From: Methanobacteriota archaeon
GTDB lineage: Archaea > Halobacteriota > Methanosarcinia > Methanosarcinales > Methanosarcinaceae
Direction of reading: 5' to 3'
Assembly: GCA_016841625.1 (NCBI GenBank)
Contig: JAENYU010000008.1
Span: forward strand, 63,634-127,633
DNA length: 64,000 bases
Shown here one piece after another: positions 50,539 to 59,533 of this stretch; position 1 is the first letter of the stretch, and each line of letters starts with the position of its first letter. The notes under the pieces were generated by a model. That model did no database searches and was not told the DNA's origin. It saw only the letters and a list, made by a program, of their open reading frames with translations. The translations under genes and the position numbers were made by a program.

Positions 50539-51798
50539 ATGAATTACGATGTAGTCGTCGTGGGCGCCGGCCCGGTGGGTTCCACCGCTGCCCGGTATGC
50601 CGCAAAGAATGGGGCAAAAGTCCTCCTCGTGGAAGAGCACTCCTCCATAGGTTCCCCTGTAGGCTGTACCGGACTCCTGAGCACAAGGGCAGTTGCGGAA
50701 TGCGAGCTCAGGCCTTCGGACGAGTTCGTGTTAAATTCTATCCGAGGGGCTTTTGTCTATGCTCCCGACGGACAGTGCCTCCCAATTGATGGAAAACAGA
50801 CAAAAGCATACGTCGTTTCCCGGAAAAACTTCGACCGCAGCCTGGCGACCCTGGCAGTTGAAGAAGGAGTCGAACTTTCCCTCAGGACAAATGCCGTAGG
50901 GCTTGAACAAGCAGGGCTCGAACAAGCAGACCGGAAAGCCGAAACCGAAACCTGCGGGAAAAAAGATCCTCCTGTAAAGCTAAAGGTCCTCAGGAATGGC
51001 GAACCCGAAATCATAAACGCGGGGGTGGTGATTGGGGCAGACGGCGTGAAAAGCCAGATCGCCCGGTATGCGGGACTGGGGATGCCGGAGCGTGTGCTTC
51101 CCGGAATCCAGATCGAAGCTCCCTACGCCTCCGAGGACAGCGCCCTTGTCGAACTCTTTCCGGGCTCGCAGGCTCCCGGTTTTTTTGCCTGGACAGTGCC
51201 CCTGAACGAAAGGATTTCCAGAATCGGGCTTGCCGTGGAACCCAATCTGCTGGGGCAGGGGGAAACTCCCATCTCCTGCCTTCAGAACTTCCTCGCTTCA
51301 AATCCCCATGTAAAAGCCAGGTACGGAGGAGGCATGCTGGACTTCGTGGTGGGAGGCATTCCTATCGGCCCCCCGGAAAAAACATGCACTGACGGGGTGC
51401 TTGTGGTAGGAGACGCGGCCGGGCAGGCAAAACCCACCTCCGGGGGAGGGGTTTATCCCGGAGCCCTTGCCGCCAAAATTGCAGGAAGAGTCGCTGCCGA
51501 AGCCGCCCTTGAAGGAAATACCAGCTCAGGAAGGCTTGCCGAATACGATCGGCTCTGGCGAAAAGCCCTTGGAAAAGAGCTTGAAATCGGCATGAAAGTC
51601 CATGACCACATAGGAAAACTGGAAGACAGGCAGTTGAACGAACTGATAGCTTCCCTGAACACCCCCTCAATCCTTGAGACGATCACGGACTACGGGGACA
51701 TGGACCACCCCTCGGTCGTACTGAAAAAGCTCGTGCTCTCCGCCAATTCCCTGCGTTTGATGAAAGCCTTCGGGACCTTTGTAAGGACTTGTTTTTGA
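50539..51798 (+). CDS. Geranylgeranyl reductase family FAD enzyme
   Basis: A 419-residue flavoprotein of the geranylgeranyl reductase family, which saturates the isoprenoid chains of archaeal lipids or related molecules. The FAD motif is YDVVVVGAGPVGSTAARYAAKNGAKVLLVEEH. Then SPVGCTGLLS gives the family CxG segment, AGVVIGADGVKSQIARYAG the middle motif, and GVLVVGDAAGQAKPTSGGGVYPG the second FAD signature. The frame opens at 50518, but the ATG at 50539 has GAAGG eight bases before it. A small in-frame duplication (GLEQAGLEQA) lies near residue 125. It is divergent from the PAPS-reductase-like gene. Confidence 0.9.
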   Translation: MNYDVVVVGAGPVGSTAARYAAKNGAKVLLVEEHSSIGSPVGCTGLLSTRAVAECELRPSDEFVLNSIRGAFVYAPDGQCLPIDGKQTKAYVVSRKNFDRSLATLAVEEGVELSLRTNAVGLEQAGLEQADRKAETETCGKKDPPVKLKVLRNGEPEIINAGVVIGADGVKSQIARYAGLGMPERVLPGIQIEAPYASEDSALVELFPGSQAPGFFAWTVPLNERISRIGLAVEPNLLGQGETPISCLQNFLASNPHVKARYGGGMLDFVVGGIPIGPPEKTCTDGVLVVGDAAGQAKPTSGGGVYPGALAAKIAGRVAAEAALEGNTSSGRLAEYDRLWRKALGKELEIGMKVHDHIGKLEDRQLNELIASLNTPSILETITDYGDMDHPSVVLKKLVLSANSLRLMKAFGTFVRTCF

Positions 51799-51878
51799 GA
51801 AAAAGACCTGCAACCTTTTCAATGAACTGCTTTTAAAAACCCGGGCAACCACCGATTTCCAAATTCCATGCCCACCCA

Positions 51879-51906
51879 CGCTCGACGCAGGCGAGCGGCT
51901 TTTCCT
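51879..51906 (+). terminator. Hairpin terminator of the geranylgeranyl reductase-family gene
   Basis: CGCTCG-acgcagg-CGAGCG followed by gcttttcctt, 80 bases behind the stop codon. The remaining spacer (51799-52102) shows no gene. Confidence 0.5.
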
Positions 51907-52102
51907 TGAAAATAATTGAAAAGAAGCAGATTTTTCACCCGGAGAAGCAACCTTACGATTAATTTGCTAAATATTCTATAAAGTAAATTTTGAAGTGTAT
52001 TGTGATAAGCAAAAAGTGCATCCAGATGACTGAGAAATGCATTTTTTGAGAGGAAAGTCCGGTTTTCGGGAGGCAGATCGGGAGTTCTGGAGATCACAGG
52101 TT

Positions 52103-53257
52103 TCAGAGGACGGCATTCTGAGCAGGAAGCTCCATTTCGGGAAGGTAGCGCGGCGTTTTCAGGACACCCCGTTCAAGCAGGTTTTGTGCCATTTCAAAGT
52201 TTTCGAGGCCGATTTTTCCGCAGTAGAGGATTTTCAGGGCAGCGGCTTTTGAGGGCTGGGTTTGCAGGAAGTCGCGGACTTTCAGAAAGCCGCTAAGGTA
52301 TACGTAGTCTTTTGTGTAGCCTCCGGGAAGGGACGTGTCTATCATTCCTCTTTTGACCCGCTGGGTAATTGTGTAGGCTTTTTCCGGGGGGAAGTGCCGG
52401 AGCATTTCTTCGAAAATTTCGGAAAAGGAGGCATGAGGGACCATTGAAGCTGCTATTACCCTTGCGCTGTATTTCCTGAGGGTTTCAGGGTTTAGGAGGC
52501 CGTTTGCGTATTCGTTGTAGACGGCGAGTCCTTCTTCGGTTTCACTGTAGCCCGGAAACCCGGAAAGGAAAATAGTGAGGGGCTGCCTTTTCCCGTTTTC
52601 GGCTCTGAAAACGTGGGTGCGGATTTCGTGGTAGAGGTAGCGTTTGATGCTGTTTTCGGAAAAACGGGCGGAAAGGTCTGCGTATACTTCCCCGCGGGTG
52701 GCGTTGACAGCCAGCTTTGCCCCGCCTTCAAGGAGGGGCCTGACTTCCCATTCTAAGCCATAAGCCCGGAGTTCGTTTTCAAGAATTTTGCGGACCGCAG
52801 CAGAGCCCAGGTTTTCAAACTCGTCAGCATACTGAAGCGTCCTGAGATTTCTTCCCGCCTCCCGAATGACCTTTCCGGAGGGGGTTCCGAAATGAGCTGC
52901 AAGTTCAGGCCCGAAAGCGGGAGAATCCCTGTGCTTCAGGAGTTCAGCCAGTTTCCGGAGCTGATCAATTTTTTCGATGTAGTAAGGTGCAAATAAAGAG
53001 GTCCTGCAGTTTTCCAGTTTACCCCTTATCCGCAACATTTTCTTGAAAAAATCCCCTACTTCCGGGCCCAGCATCTCGTATTCGAAGAAAGGCTCATAGG
53101 ACTTCCCGGCAGCGTATGCTCTCAGGAACTTTGCCTTCTCCCTGCCAGCATTCACCGGGTTTATGTAGCGCAGGATATTCAGCTGTTTTTCAATGTCGAA
53201 GAGGCGCCAGTCATGTTTAAGGACGCAGGCTTCGGACTGTAAATCGGATTCTATAAT
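52103..53257 (-). CDS. DUF1704 (MATCAP-like) metallopeptidase, AUU start
   Basis: A 384-residue protein of the DUF1704 family, distant from thermolysin-type peptidases. The zinc motif is YLYHEIRTHVFRAENG (HExxxH), with the downstream glutamate motif in GYSETEEGLAVYNEYANG. The longest frame with a conventional start begins at a GTG at 53155, but homologous-looking sequence continues upstream as DWRLFDIEKQLNILRYINP. In that frame an ATT at 53257-53255 stands five bases after GGGGGAG and no ATG or GTG is available, so I infer AUU initiation, adding 34 residues. The nearest upstream stop is a TGA near 53281. Function in archaea is unknown; eukaryotic relatives remove C-terminal Tyr from tubulin. 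Confidence 0.8.
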   Translation of the reverse strand: MIESDLQSEACVLKHDWRLFDIEKQLNILRYINPVNAGREKAKFLRAYAAGKSYEPFFEYEMLGPEVGDFFKKMLRIRGKLENCRTSLFAPYYIEKIDQLRKLAELLKHRDSPAFGPELAAHFGTPSGKVIREAGRNLRTLQYADEFENLGSAAVRKILENELRAYGLEWEVRPLLEGGAKLAVNATRGEVYADLSARFSENSIKRYLYHEIRTHVFRAENGKRQPLTIFLSGFPGYSETEEGLAVYNEYANGLLNPETLRKYSARVIAASMVPHASFSEIFEEMLRHFPPEKAYTITQRVKRGMIDTSLPGGYTKDYVYLSGFLKVRDFLQTQPSKAAALKILYCGKIGLENFEMAQNLLERGVLKTPRYLPEMELPAQNAVL

Positions 53258-53535
53258 GGCTTCTCCCCCGTAAATTCCTGTTCAGCCGCCGGAAATTCTT
53301 ATCCAGCTTGTTTTCCGGAACGATAATTAATCCCCTTCAAGAACGATAATTAATCCCTTGCGGGACTGATAATTAATCCCCGGTCTACTATTGGATATAA
53401 ACTTATAAAAAGAGACTGCTACCTCTAAATTTTCGCATATTCGAAGGAACCGGGAAAGGATATTGGACCAGGGGTTTGACTGCGGTTCCAATACCTATTT
53501 AACGCCCGGAATCCCATTCTTCTGTGGGGGTAATT

Positions 53536-54786
53536 ATGAGTTCGGACTCCAATCTTCTTAATGACGTTAAGGACCAGGTATGCACCTGTGCTGCAGGTCT
53601 CAAGCTCACTCCTGACATCGAAGAATTCCTGAAAATACCCCGGAGGGAACTCTATGTTTCCCTGCCGATCCATATGGACGACGGCTCGATAAAGGTTTTT
53701 AAGGGCTTCCGGGTCCAGTACAACGAAGCCCTGGGGCCTACCAAAGGCGGAATCCGCTTCCATCCGGAAGAGACCATCGAGACGATCAGGGCTCTTGCTG
53801 CCCTCATGACCTGGAAGTGCGCGCTGCATGAACTGCCCCTGGGAGGAGCAAAGGGAGGGGTTATCTGCAACCCCAAAGAGCTGTCCCACCGGGAACTTGA
53901 ACGCCTGAGCCGGGAGTACATCCGGGGGATCTTCCAGATAATCGGCCCGGACAGGGACGTGCCTGCTCCCGACGTTTATACGAACCCCCAGATCATGGCC
54001 TGGATGATGGACGAGTACTCGACGCTTGTGGGGAAAAACGTTTTCGGGATCATTACCGGCAAACCAACAAGCCTTGGAGGTTCCGCGGGCAGGTACGATG
54101 CCACTGCCCGGGGAGGCTGGTATGCAATAAAGGAAGCTGCCGTGGAGCTGGGACTTGAGCTGAAAGACTCCACAGTCGCAGTCCAGGGCTTCGGAAACGC
54201 CGGGTACCACGCAGCCTACCTTGCTAAAAAGCTCTTCGGCTGCAGGGTCATTGCGGTCAGCGACAGCAAAGGCGGGATCTATTCCGAAAAAGGGCTGGAC
54301 CCGGAAGACGTTTCCGGACACAAACTCTCCAGAGGCTCGGTGCTTGACTACCCGGGAGCTACGAACATTACGAATGAAGAACTCCTGGAGCTGGACGTGG
54401 ACATCCTGATCCCGGCAGCCCTCGAGAACGTTATAACCGAAGAAAACGCAGGCCGGGTAAAAGCAAAAATCCTGGCCGAACTTGCCAACGGCCCCACCAG
54501 CAAAGATGCCGACCCCATCCTTTTAGTGAACGAGGTGCACGTAATCCCGGACATCCTCTGCAACGGGGGCGGAGTCATTGTGTCCTACTTCGAAATGGTC
54601 CAGAACCAGTACAGCATGCAGTGGGACGAGGACGATGTCCAGGAAAAGCTCGGCCGGAAAATGAATAGAGCCTATCATTCGGTGCTTGATTTCTCGAAGA
54701 AAAACAATATAGGGATGCGCCGGGCAGCCTACACCCTTTCCGTTGGCAGGGTCGTTGAAGCCATGCAGCTCAGGGGATGGATCTGA
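53536..54786 (+). CDS. gdhA: Glutamate dehydrogenase
   Basis: A 416-residue Glu/Leu/Phe/Val dehydrogenase that links 2-oxoglutarate and ammonia with glutamate. The substrate domain has [19 protein letters not shown], with the catalytic Lys in [10 protein letters not shown], and [20 protein letters not shown]. The nucleotide domain has [31 protein letters not shown], where D follows the GxGNAG motif as in NAD-preferring enzymes. [12 protein letters not shown] and the C-terminal QLRGWI-like end (EAMQLRGWI) are typical. Length is that of hexameric prokaryotic GDH. The frame opens at 53524, but the ATG at 53536 has GGGGG five bases before it. Confidence 0.95.
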   Translation: MSSDSNLLNDVKDQVCTCAAGLKLTPDIEEFLKIPRRELYVSLPIHMDDGSIKVFKGFRVQYNEALGPTKGGIRFHPEETIETIRALAALMTWKCALHELPLGGAKGGVICNPKELSHRELERLSREYIRGIFQIIGPDRDVPAPDVYTNPQIMAWMMDEYSTLVGKNVFGIITGKPTSLGGSAGRYDATARGGWYAIKEAAVELGLELKDSTVAVQGFGNAGYHAAYLAKKLFGCRVIAVSDSKGGIYSEKGLDPEDVSGHKLSRGSVLDYPGATNITNEELLELDVDILIPAALENVITEENAGRVKAKILAELANGPTSKDADPILLVNEVHVIPDILCNGGGVIVSYFEMVQNQYSMQWDEDDVQEKLGRKMNRAYHSVLDFSKKNNIGMRRAAYTLSVGRVVEAMQLRGWI

Positions 54787-54926
54787 GGATTGGGAACTGA
54801 CAGCCGATCCGGAGTATGGAATCTCAGGTTAAAAGACTCTCAAGCTTAAAAAACTCTCAAGCTAAAGAGTTCTCAGGTAAAGAATTCAGGTTTCTCAAAA
54901 CAAATCAAGTTTGTCAAAAAAATCAG
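54787..54926. other. Spacer downstream of gdhA with direct repeats
   Basis: Short direct repeats (actctcaagctt-aaaa twice) precede the main 19-bp array. No gene. Confidence 0.35.
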
Positions 54927-55079
54927 CCTATTGAAACACATCAGGCTTATTGAAACACATCAGGCTTATTGAAACCTATCAGGCTTATTGAAACACATCA
55001 AGGGCTATTGAAACTTAGCAGGCTTATTGAAACCTATCAGGCTTATTGAAACACATCAGGGCTATTGAAACTTAGCAGG
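54927..55079. repeat. 19-bp tandem repeat, eight copies
   Basis: Eight units of c(t)tattgaaacacatcagg with variants (cctatcagg, cttagcagg), in higher-order order A-A-B-A-C-B-A-C, suggesting duplication of blocks. It ends just before the rubredoxin ribosome binding site, so it lies in its leader. The attgaaac core resembles CRISPR repeat ends, but there are no spacers. Confidence 0.9.
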
Positions 55080-55087
55080 TGATCCAA

Positions 55088-55243
55088 ATGTACAGATGCC
55101 TAAACTGCGGGTATATTTACAACCCGACCTGTGGGGATTCCGCACAATCCATATCCCCTGAAACACTTTTCAAGGAACTTCCCAAGTCCTGGAAATGCCC
55201 GCGCTGCGGGGTTTCGAGGGAAAAGTTCGAAAAGATGCTATGA
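55088..55243 (+). CDS. Rubredoxin
   Basis: A 51-residue rubredoxin: CLNCGYIYNP near the N-terminus and CPRCGVSREKFEK near the C-terminus form the single FeS4 site. The aromatic and Pro positions of the fold (YIYNPTCGD, ELPKSWKCPRCG) are typical. ATG at 55088 after AGCAGGTGATCC. Rubredoxins in methanogens carry electrons to flavodiiron proteins, rubrerythrin or superoxide reductase in oxygen defence; no such partner is adjacent. The 19-bp repeat array occupies its upstream region. Confidence 0.93.
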   Translation: MYRCLNCGYIYNPTCGDSAQSISPETLFKELPKSWKCPRCGVSREKFEKML

Positions 55244-55337
55244 AGGTAACTTGAAACGATGTTTGAAGCCATGTTAAAGCGAGAAATTAAAGAAAAGACC
55301 GAAAAACAAAAAATAAGGAAAACTTACCGAGAGTAGC

Positions 55338-55523
55338 TTACTGGCCAGTGGCTTCCTTTTCATTCATCAGGTTCCTTTCGAAATTCAGGACTCTCCTGAC
55401 TATAATTTTTTTGGACCCGTACCAGAGTTCCTGGTTTTCAGGATATTTTTTCATGACGTACTCGGCAAGTTCGAAATTTTCCATGTCGTCGAGTTTCCTT
55501 TTGAGCTGGTTTAAGTCTTCCAT
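55338..55523 (-). CDS. Small hypothetical protein
   Basis: A 61-residue charged, mostly helical protein (MEDLNQLKRKLDDMENFELAEYVMKKYPENQELWYGSKKIIVRRVLNFE...) without cysteines. The ATG at 55523 follows AAGGTG; an ATG at 55541 is possible. Not recognised. It is convergent with rubredoxin, 94 bases away. Confidence 0.6.
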   Translation of the reverse strand: MEDLNQLKRKLDDMENFELAEYVMKKYPENQELWYGSKKIIVRRVLNFERNLMNEKEATGQ

Positions 55524-56066
55524 GACAGACACCTTTTCCATAAAACGTTTACATCTTTATAGGGAACCCTTTCCTGAAATTCGCAGGAAAGCCCCGGGGA
55601 TTTTGCCGGACGGTCACTTGCCGGATTTCTCCGACTATTTCCCCCATGATACCGGTTTTTTATTTATAATTCACGGAATAATAATTTTTAAAATGATACT
55701 ATAATTATATATTCATATTTTCGCATACATAAGGGTGTAATTTTTGGATGATAGTTCTGCAGATCTGGAGATTAAAAATTTAAGGGTGAACTCCCCCTCC
55801 CTAAATCTTCGTCTGAAAACCCAGTTTTTTAAGGAAAGGGACTTTTCCGCCTTCAGGGCTAAAAAAATGTTAGGGGACCTGTCTGAATCAGGCTTTCATC
55901 CCCCATCTTTTTGGAAAAAGCCATCTGCTTTGCAGCCGGGGAAGTTCATCACACAAATTATTTCTATAGTAAGCTTAATTCTTTCAGACTGGCTAAAAAA
56001 CGGATGACACGGAACTGATGATTAAAGAACATATGACTCGGAAAGGCAAGGATAGGCGAAACGTGA
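55524..56066. other. Gene-free spacer
   Basis: A 543-base region with AT-rich promoter-like sequence near 55690-55730. A plus-strand frame at 55744-56007 (87 codons) begins with TTG, lacks a ribosome binding site and resembles nothing I know, so it is left out. Confidence 0.4.
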
Positions 56067-57785
56067 ATGTTAATCGGAATTGATGTAGGGGGCACGACAA
56101 CCGATGCTGTGCTCATTGAAAACGGAAAAGTGCGCAGTACCGCTAAAGTCCCGACAATGCCCCGGAACCTTCTTGAATCGTTAATCTCCGCCCTTGACGC
56201 TGTCAGCGAGGGAGTTTCCCCGGGACAGCTCGAAAGGGTGGTCTTCAGCACAACAGTAATTACAAATCTCATTGCCGAAGGCAAAACCGACCCTGTGGCC
56301 TTGCTGCTGGTCCCGGGCCCGGGCCTGAACCCTTCAAGCTATAATTTTCCGGACAGTTTTATCCTGAAAGGGGCGGTGGACTACCGGGGCAGGGAAATCC
56401 AGCCCCTGGACGAAAAAGAGGTCAGGGAAACAGCTGCCCTCATTGAGGAGCAGGGCTTTTCCAGGGCTGCGGTTATTTCCAAGTTCGGACAGAGGAACCC
56501 GGCTCATGAAAAGAGAGTGAAAGAAATCCTGGAAGAAGCGGTCCCCGGGCTTAAAATCGAACTCGGACACAGGACTGCGGGAAGACTGAACTTCCCGAGG
56601 CGGATTGCAACAACCATGCTCGCCACGGCCGCAAAGGACCATTACCGGGAATTTGTCGAGGAGATCCGAAAAGCCCTCTCGGAACGGAAGATCGAAGCTC
56701 CGGTCTACATCCTCAAAGCCGACGGGGGGACTCTCCCCCTGGAAAAGTCCGCCGAAGTCCCGGTAGAAACGATCTTCTCGGGGCCTGCTGCCAGCACCAT
56801 GGGAACCCTTGCCCTGACCCCCGAAGGAGAGAGTTCGGTGGTCCTGGACATTGGAGGCACCACCACCGACCTTGCCCTGATCCTTTCCGGGGAACCCCTG
56901 GTGGCTTCAAAGGGGGCAAAACTGGACCGTTTCCTCACCCACGTCCGGGCTTTTGCCGTCCGCTCGATCCCTGTGGGGGGGGACAGCGCGGTCAGGGTTT
57001 CTGGAAACGGAAAAGGAAAAGGGGAAAAGGAAATAAGCGTTGGCCCCGACCGGAAAGGCCCCGCTTTCTGCCTGGGGGGTCCGGAACCGACGCCTACCGA
57101 TGCCCTGCGGGTACTTGGCACCAGCAGCATAGGAGACCTCACCCTTGCGAAGAAAGCAATTGCAGGGATTGCCGCCGAGCTCGGGAAAACGGAAACCGAA
57201 ACTGCAGAGATGATTGTGGATAAGGCCGCGGAAATGATCGCTACCGCAGTCAGGGAGATGTTCCTGGAATGGGAACAGGAACCCGCGTACCGCGTCTGGG
57301 AAGTGCTCCAGGAGAAAAAGGAAGACCTGAGAAACGTCGTTGGCATAGGGGGAGGAGCCAGGGGTTTGACCTCGAAAGTTGCGGAAAAACTCGATGCAAA
57401 CCCCGTAATCCCGGAACACGCCGAAGTAGGAAACGCCATAGGGGCAGCCGTTGCAAGGCCCACCCTTACCCTGAACCTCCATGTGGACACCGAGCGGAAG
57501 GAGTACTCGGTAGCCGAGGACGGGGACGTCGTCAAGCTTCACACTACCGGAATCAAGAACATAAACAAGATGCGCAGCGAGGAAGCCGAAGCCCTTGCCG
57601 CCGAGCTCCTCAGGAAAAGGGCTGAGCACTTCGGGATTTTCGAATATGCCGGGGAAGCCGAAACCACAAGGAGCGAGGTCTTCAACATGATCCGGGGCTG
57701 GGCAACCGTGGGCAGGCTTTTTGACGTGAGCATGCAGATCCCTGCAGGCCTGATTCCTGAATGGAAGCGGGAGGAACAGGCATGA
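56067..57785 (+). CDS. Hydantoinase/oxoprolinase family protein (HyuA-like)
   Basis: A 572-residue protein of the HyuA/acetone-carboxylase beta family, ASKHA-type ATPases that activate cyclic amides or related substrates. The N-terminal phosphate loop is LIGIDVGGTTTDAVLIENG. The second, GESSVVLDIGGTTTDLALI, starts the second half. GPAASTMGTLAL and NVVGIGGGARGLTSK are further family signatures, and HTTGIKNI lies in the late region. A charged low-complexity insert (SGNGKGKGEKE) occurs near residue 315. No HyuB partner is adjacent. Its stop codon overlaps the start of the histone deacetylase-like gene in an ATGA arrangement, so the two proteins are probably made together. Substrate unknown. Confidence 0.88.
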   Translation: MLIGIDVGGTTTDAVLIENGKVRSTAKVPTMPRNLLESLISALDAVSEGVSPGQLERVVFSTTVITNLIAEGKTDPVALLLVPGPGLNPSSYNFPDSFILKGAVDYRGREIQPLDEKEVRETAALIEEQGFSRAAVISKFGQRNPAHEKRVKEILEEAVPGLKIELGHRTAGRLNFPRRIATTMLATAAKDHYREFVEEIRKALSERKIEAPVYILKADGGTLPLEKSAEVPVETIFSGPAASTMGTLALTPEGESSVVLDIGGTTTDLALILSGEPLVASKGAKLDRFLTHVRAFAVRSIPVGGDSAVRVSGNGKGKGEKEISVGPDRKGPAFCLGGPEPTPTDALRVLGTSSIGDLTLAKKAIAGIAAELGKTETETAEMIVDKAAEMIATAVREMFLEWEQEPAYRVWEVLQEKKEDLRNVVGIGGGARGLTSKVAEKLDANPVIPEHAEVGNAIGAAVARPTLTLNLHVDTERKEYSVAEDGDVVKLHTTGIKNINKMRSEEAEALAAELLRKRAEHFGIFEYAGEAETTRSEVFNMIRGWATVGRLFDVSMQIPAGLIPEWKREEQA

Positions 57786-59398
57786 AGCTCGGCCTTGGAA
57801 AAATAAGGGATGCCCTGAAAGGCAGCCCGGAGCAGGAGAAAGAAGAGGAAGAAAAGCAGAAACCGGGTCAGAAACCGGGTCAAAAACCGGAAATGGGAAA
57901 AGAAGAAGAAATTGGCAATAGGGATGCAGATCAGGAAGAAATAAATGCAGAAGAACGAGGAGAAGAAGAACGAGGACAAGAAGGACAAGGAGAAGGAATA
58001 AGCATGGAAAAGCCCGAATCCCATATAAGAACTGCCCGCCGCTTCCAGCCAAAAGAGGGAAAAACCGGCCTCATCTTCTTCCCCGCCTTTGACTGGGCAA
58101 TTTCCCCTACGCACCCGGAAAGGGAAGAGCGCCTCCTCTACACCCGGGACCAGATTTTCGAAGAAGGCCTGATGGACCTTCCCCAGATTGCCGAATACAA
58201 GCCCCGCCTTGCAGAATTCAAGGACATTGCGCGGGTCCACTTCTGCGTGCCGGATATCGAGGCTCAGGCAACCGTCCCGCACCTGATTTCCGCGGGGAGC
58301 AGCCTGGTCCTTGCCGATGCCCTCATGAAAGGCGAGGTGAAAAACGCCTTTTCCCTGACAAGGCCTCCGGGCCACCACGCCATGCGGGTTGCTCACGGGA
58401 ACCGGGGTTTTTGCAACATCAACAACGAAGCTATCCTGGTAGAGTACCTCCGGAGAAAGTACGGGATACGGAAAATCGCAATCATTGACACCGACGTCCA
58501 CCACGGGGACGGGACCCAGGAGATCTTTTACCACGATCCGGATGTCCTTTTCATCTCTTTCCACCAGGACGGAAGGACCATTTTCCCGGGTACGGGTTTC
58601 ATGAATGAACTGGGAGGTCCAAAAGCCCTTGGGAGGACCATCAACATCCCGCTGCCTCCTGCGACCCCGGACGAGGGAATCCTCCACATCCTGGACAAGC
58701 TTGTGCTCCCGATCCTGGAAGATTTCAAACCCGAGCTCATCCTCAACTCCGCAGGCCAGGACAACCACTACACCGACCCCCTGGCAAACATGCGTTTTTC
58801 TGCCCAGGGCTATGCCCTCCTGAACGAGAAACTCGCCCCGGACATCGCAGTCCTGGAAGGAGGCTACGCAATCGAGACAGCTCTCCCTTACGTAAATACG
58901 GGCATCATCCTTGCCATGGCAGGGCTTGACTACTCCCACGTCCGTGAACCGGACTACAGCCCTGGCATGTTCGTCCAGGCAAAGCGAGACAGGCAGGTGC
59001 TTGACGAAATCATCAGGACCCAGCTTGAGAACTGGAAGAACCGGGACTTCCTGGTCGAAGAAGCCGTATCCGACCTGGGGGACTTCTACCGCCGGAAGAA
59101 AAACATCTTCTACGACACCGACATGATCCAGGAGTCCCAGGAGGAAAGCGTTAGAATGTGTCCCGACTGCCTCGGCTACATGACCATCGACTCCCAGGCC
59201 CAGCACGGCCACAGCGGGGCAAAGATCTTCGCAGTCTCGGTCCCGATCTACGCCTGTGAAAAGTGCCAGAAAGAAGCCATCGAAGAGTACAGGGACCGGG
59301 TCCAGGACATCAAATACGACTACGTCTACCTGCAGGACAAAAAAGCGGATGTGTATAAGAGCTATAATACAAGGACAAGGCAGGAAACCGTTTTGTAA
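57782..59398 (+). CDS. Histone deacetylase superfamily protein with acidic N-terminus and zinc-binding tail
   Basis: A 538-residue arginase/deacetylase-fold enzyme. The active site is intact: the His-His pair (198/199) in RPPGHHAM, zinc ligands Asp238 and His240 in DTDVHHGDGTQ, and Asp327 in SAGQDNHY. Acetyl-lysine, polyamine or other acyl-amine substrates are possible; nothing shows which. The first 75 residues are Glu/Lys/Gln/Gly-rich and repetitive (KPGQKPGQKPE, ERGEEERGQEGQGEG) and may be disordered. A second ATG (MEKPESH, 58004) could start the folded protein. After the catalytic domain there is a Cys4 zinc-ribbon-like pair (MCPDCLGYM and ACEKCQKEA), unusual for the family. Coupled to the hydantoinase-like gene. 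Confidence 0.9.
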   Translation: MKLGLGKIRDALKGSPEQEKEEEEKQKPGQKPGQKPEMGKEEEIGNRDADQEEINAEERGEEERGQEGQGEGISMEKPESHIRTARRFQPKEGKTGLIFFPAFDWAISPTHPEREERLLYTRDQIFEEGLMDLPQIAEYKPRLAEFKDIARVHFCVPDIEAQATVPHLISAGSSLVLADALMKGEVKNAFSLTRPPGHHAMRVAHGNRGFCNINNEAILVEYLRRKYGIRKIAIIDTDVHHGDGTQEIFYHDPDVLFISFHQDGRTIFPGTGFMNELGGPKALGRTINIPLPPATPDEGILHILDKLVLPILEDFKPELILNSAGQDNHYTDPLANMRFSAQGYALLNEKLAPDIAVLEGGYAIETALPYVNTGIILAMAGLDYSHVREPDYSPGMFVQAKRDRQVLDEIIRTQLENWKNRDFLVEEAVSDLGDFYRRKKNIFYDTDMIQESQEESVRMCPDCLGYMTIDSQAQHGHSGAKIFAVSVPIYACEKCQKEAIEEYRDRVQDIKYDYVYLQDKKADVYKSYNTRTRQETVL

Positions 59399-59533
59399 AG
59401 GGGTTAGCCATTCCTCCCCTTTTCTTTTTTGACTCTTTGGGCAGTGGATGAGATGAAGAAAAGTCAAGAAGTGGGCCCAAGAAGCGACTTCAAGAAGTAA
59501 AGTCATGAAGAGGCGTCAAGAAGTGACGCCAGC

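Noticed and set aside
54927-55079. Possible CRISPR array because of repeated attgaaac
   Set aside because: Units follow each other without unique spacers at a 19-bp period and no cas gene is near. It is a minisatellite.
55744-56007. 87-codon plus-strand frame
   Set aside because: TTG start, no ribosome binding site, no recognisable family and odd composition.
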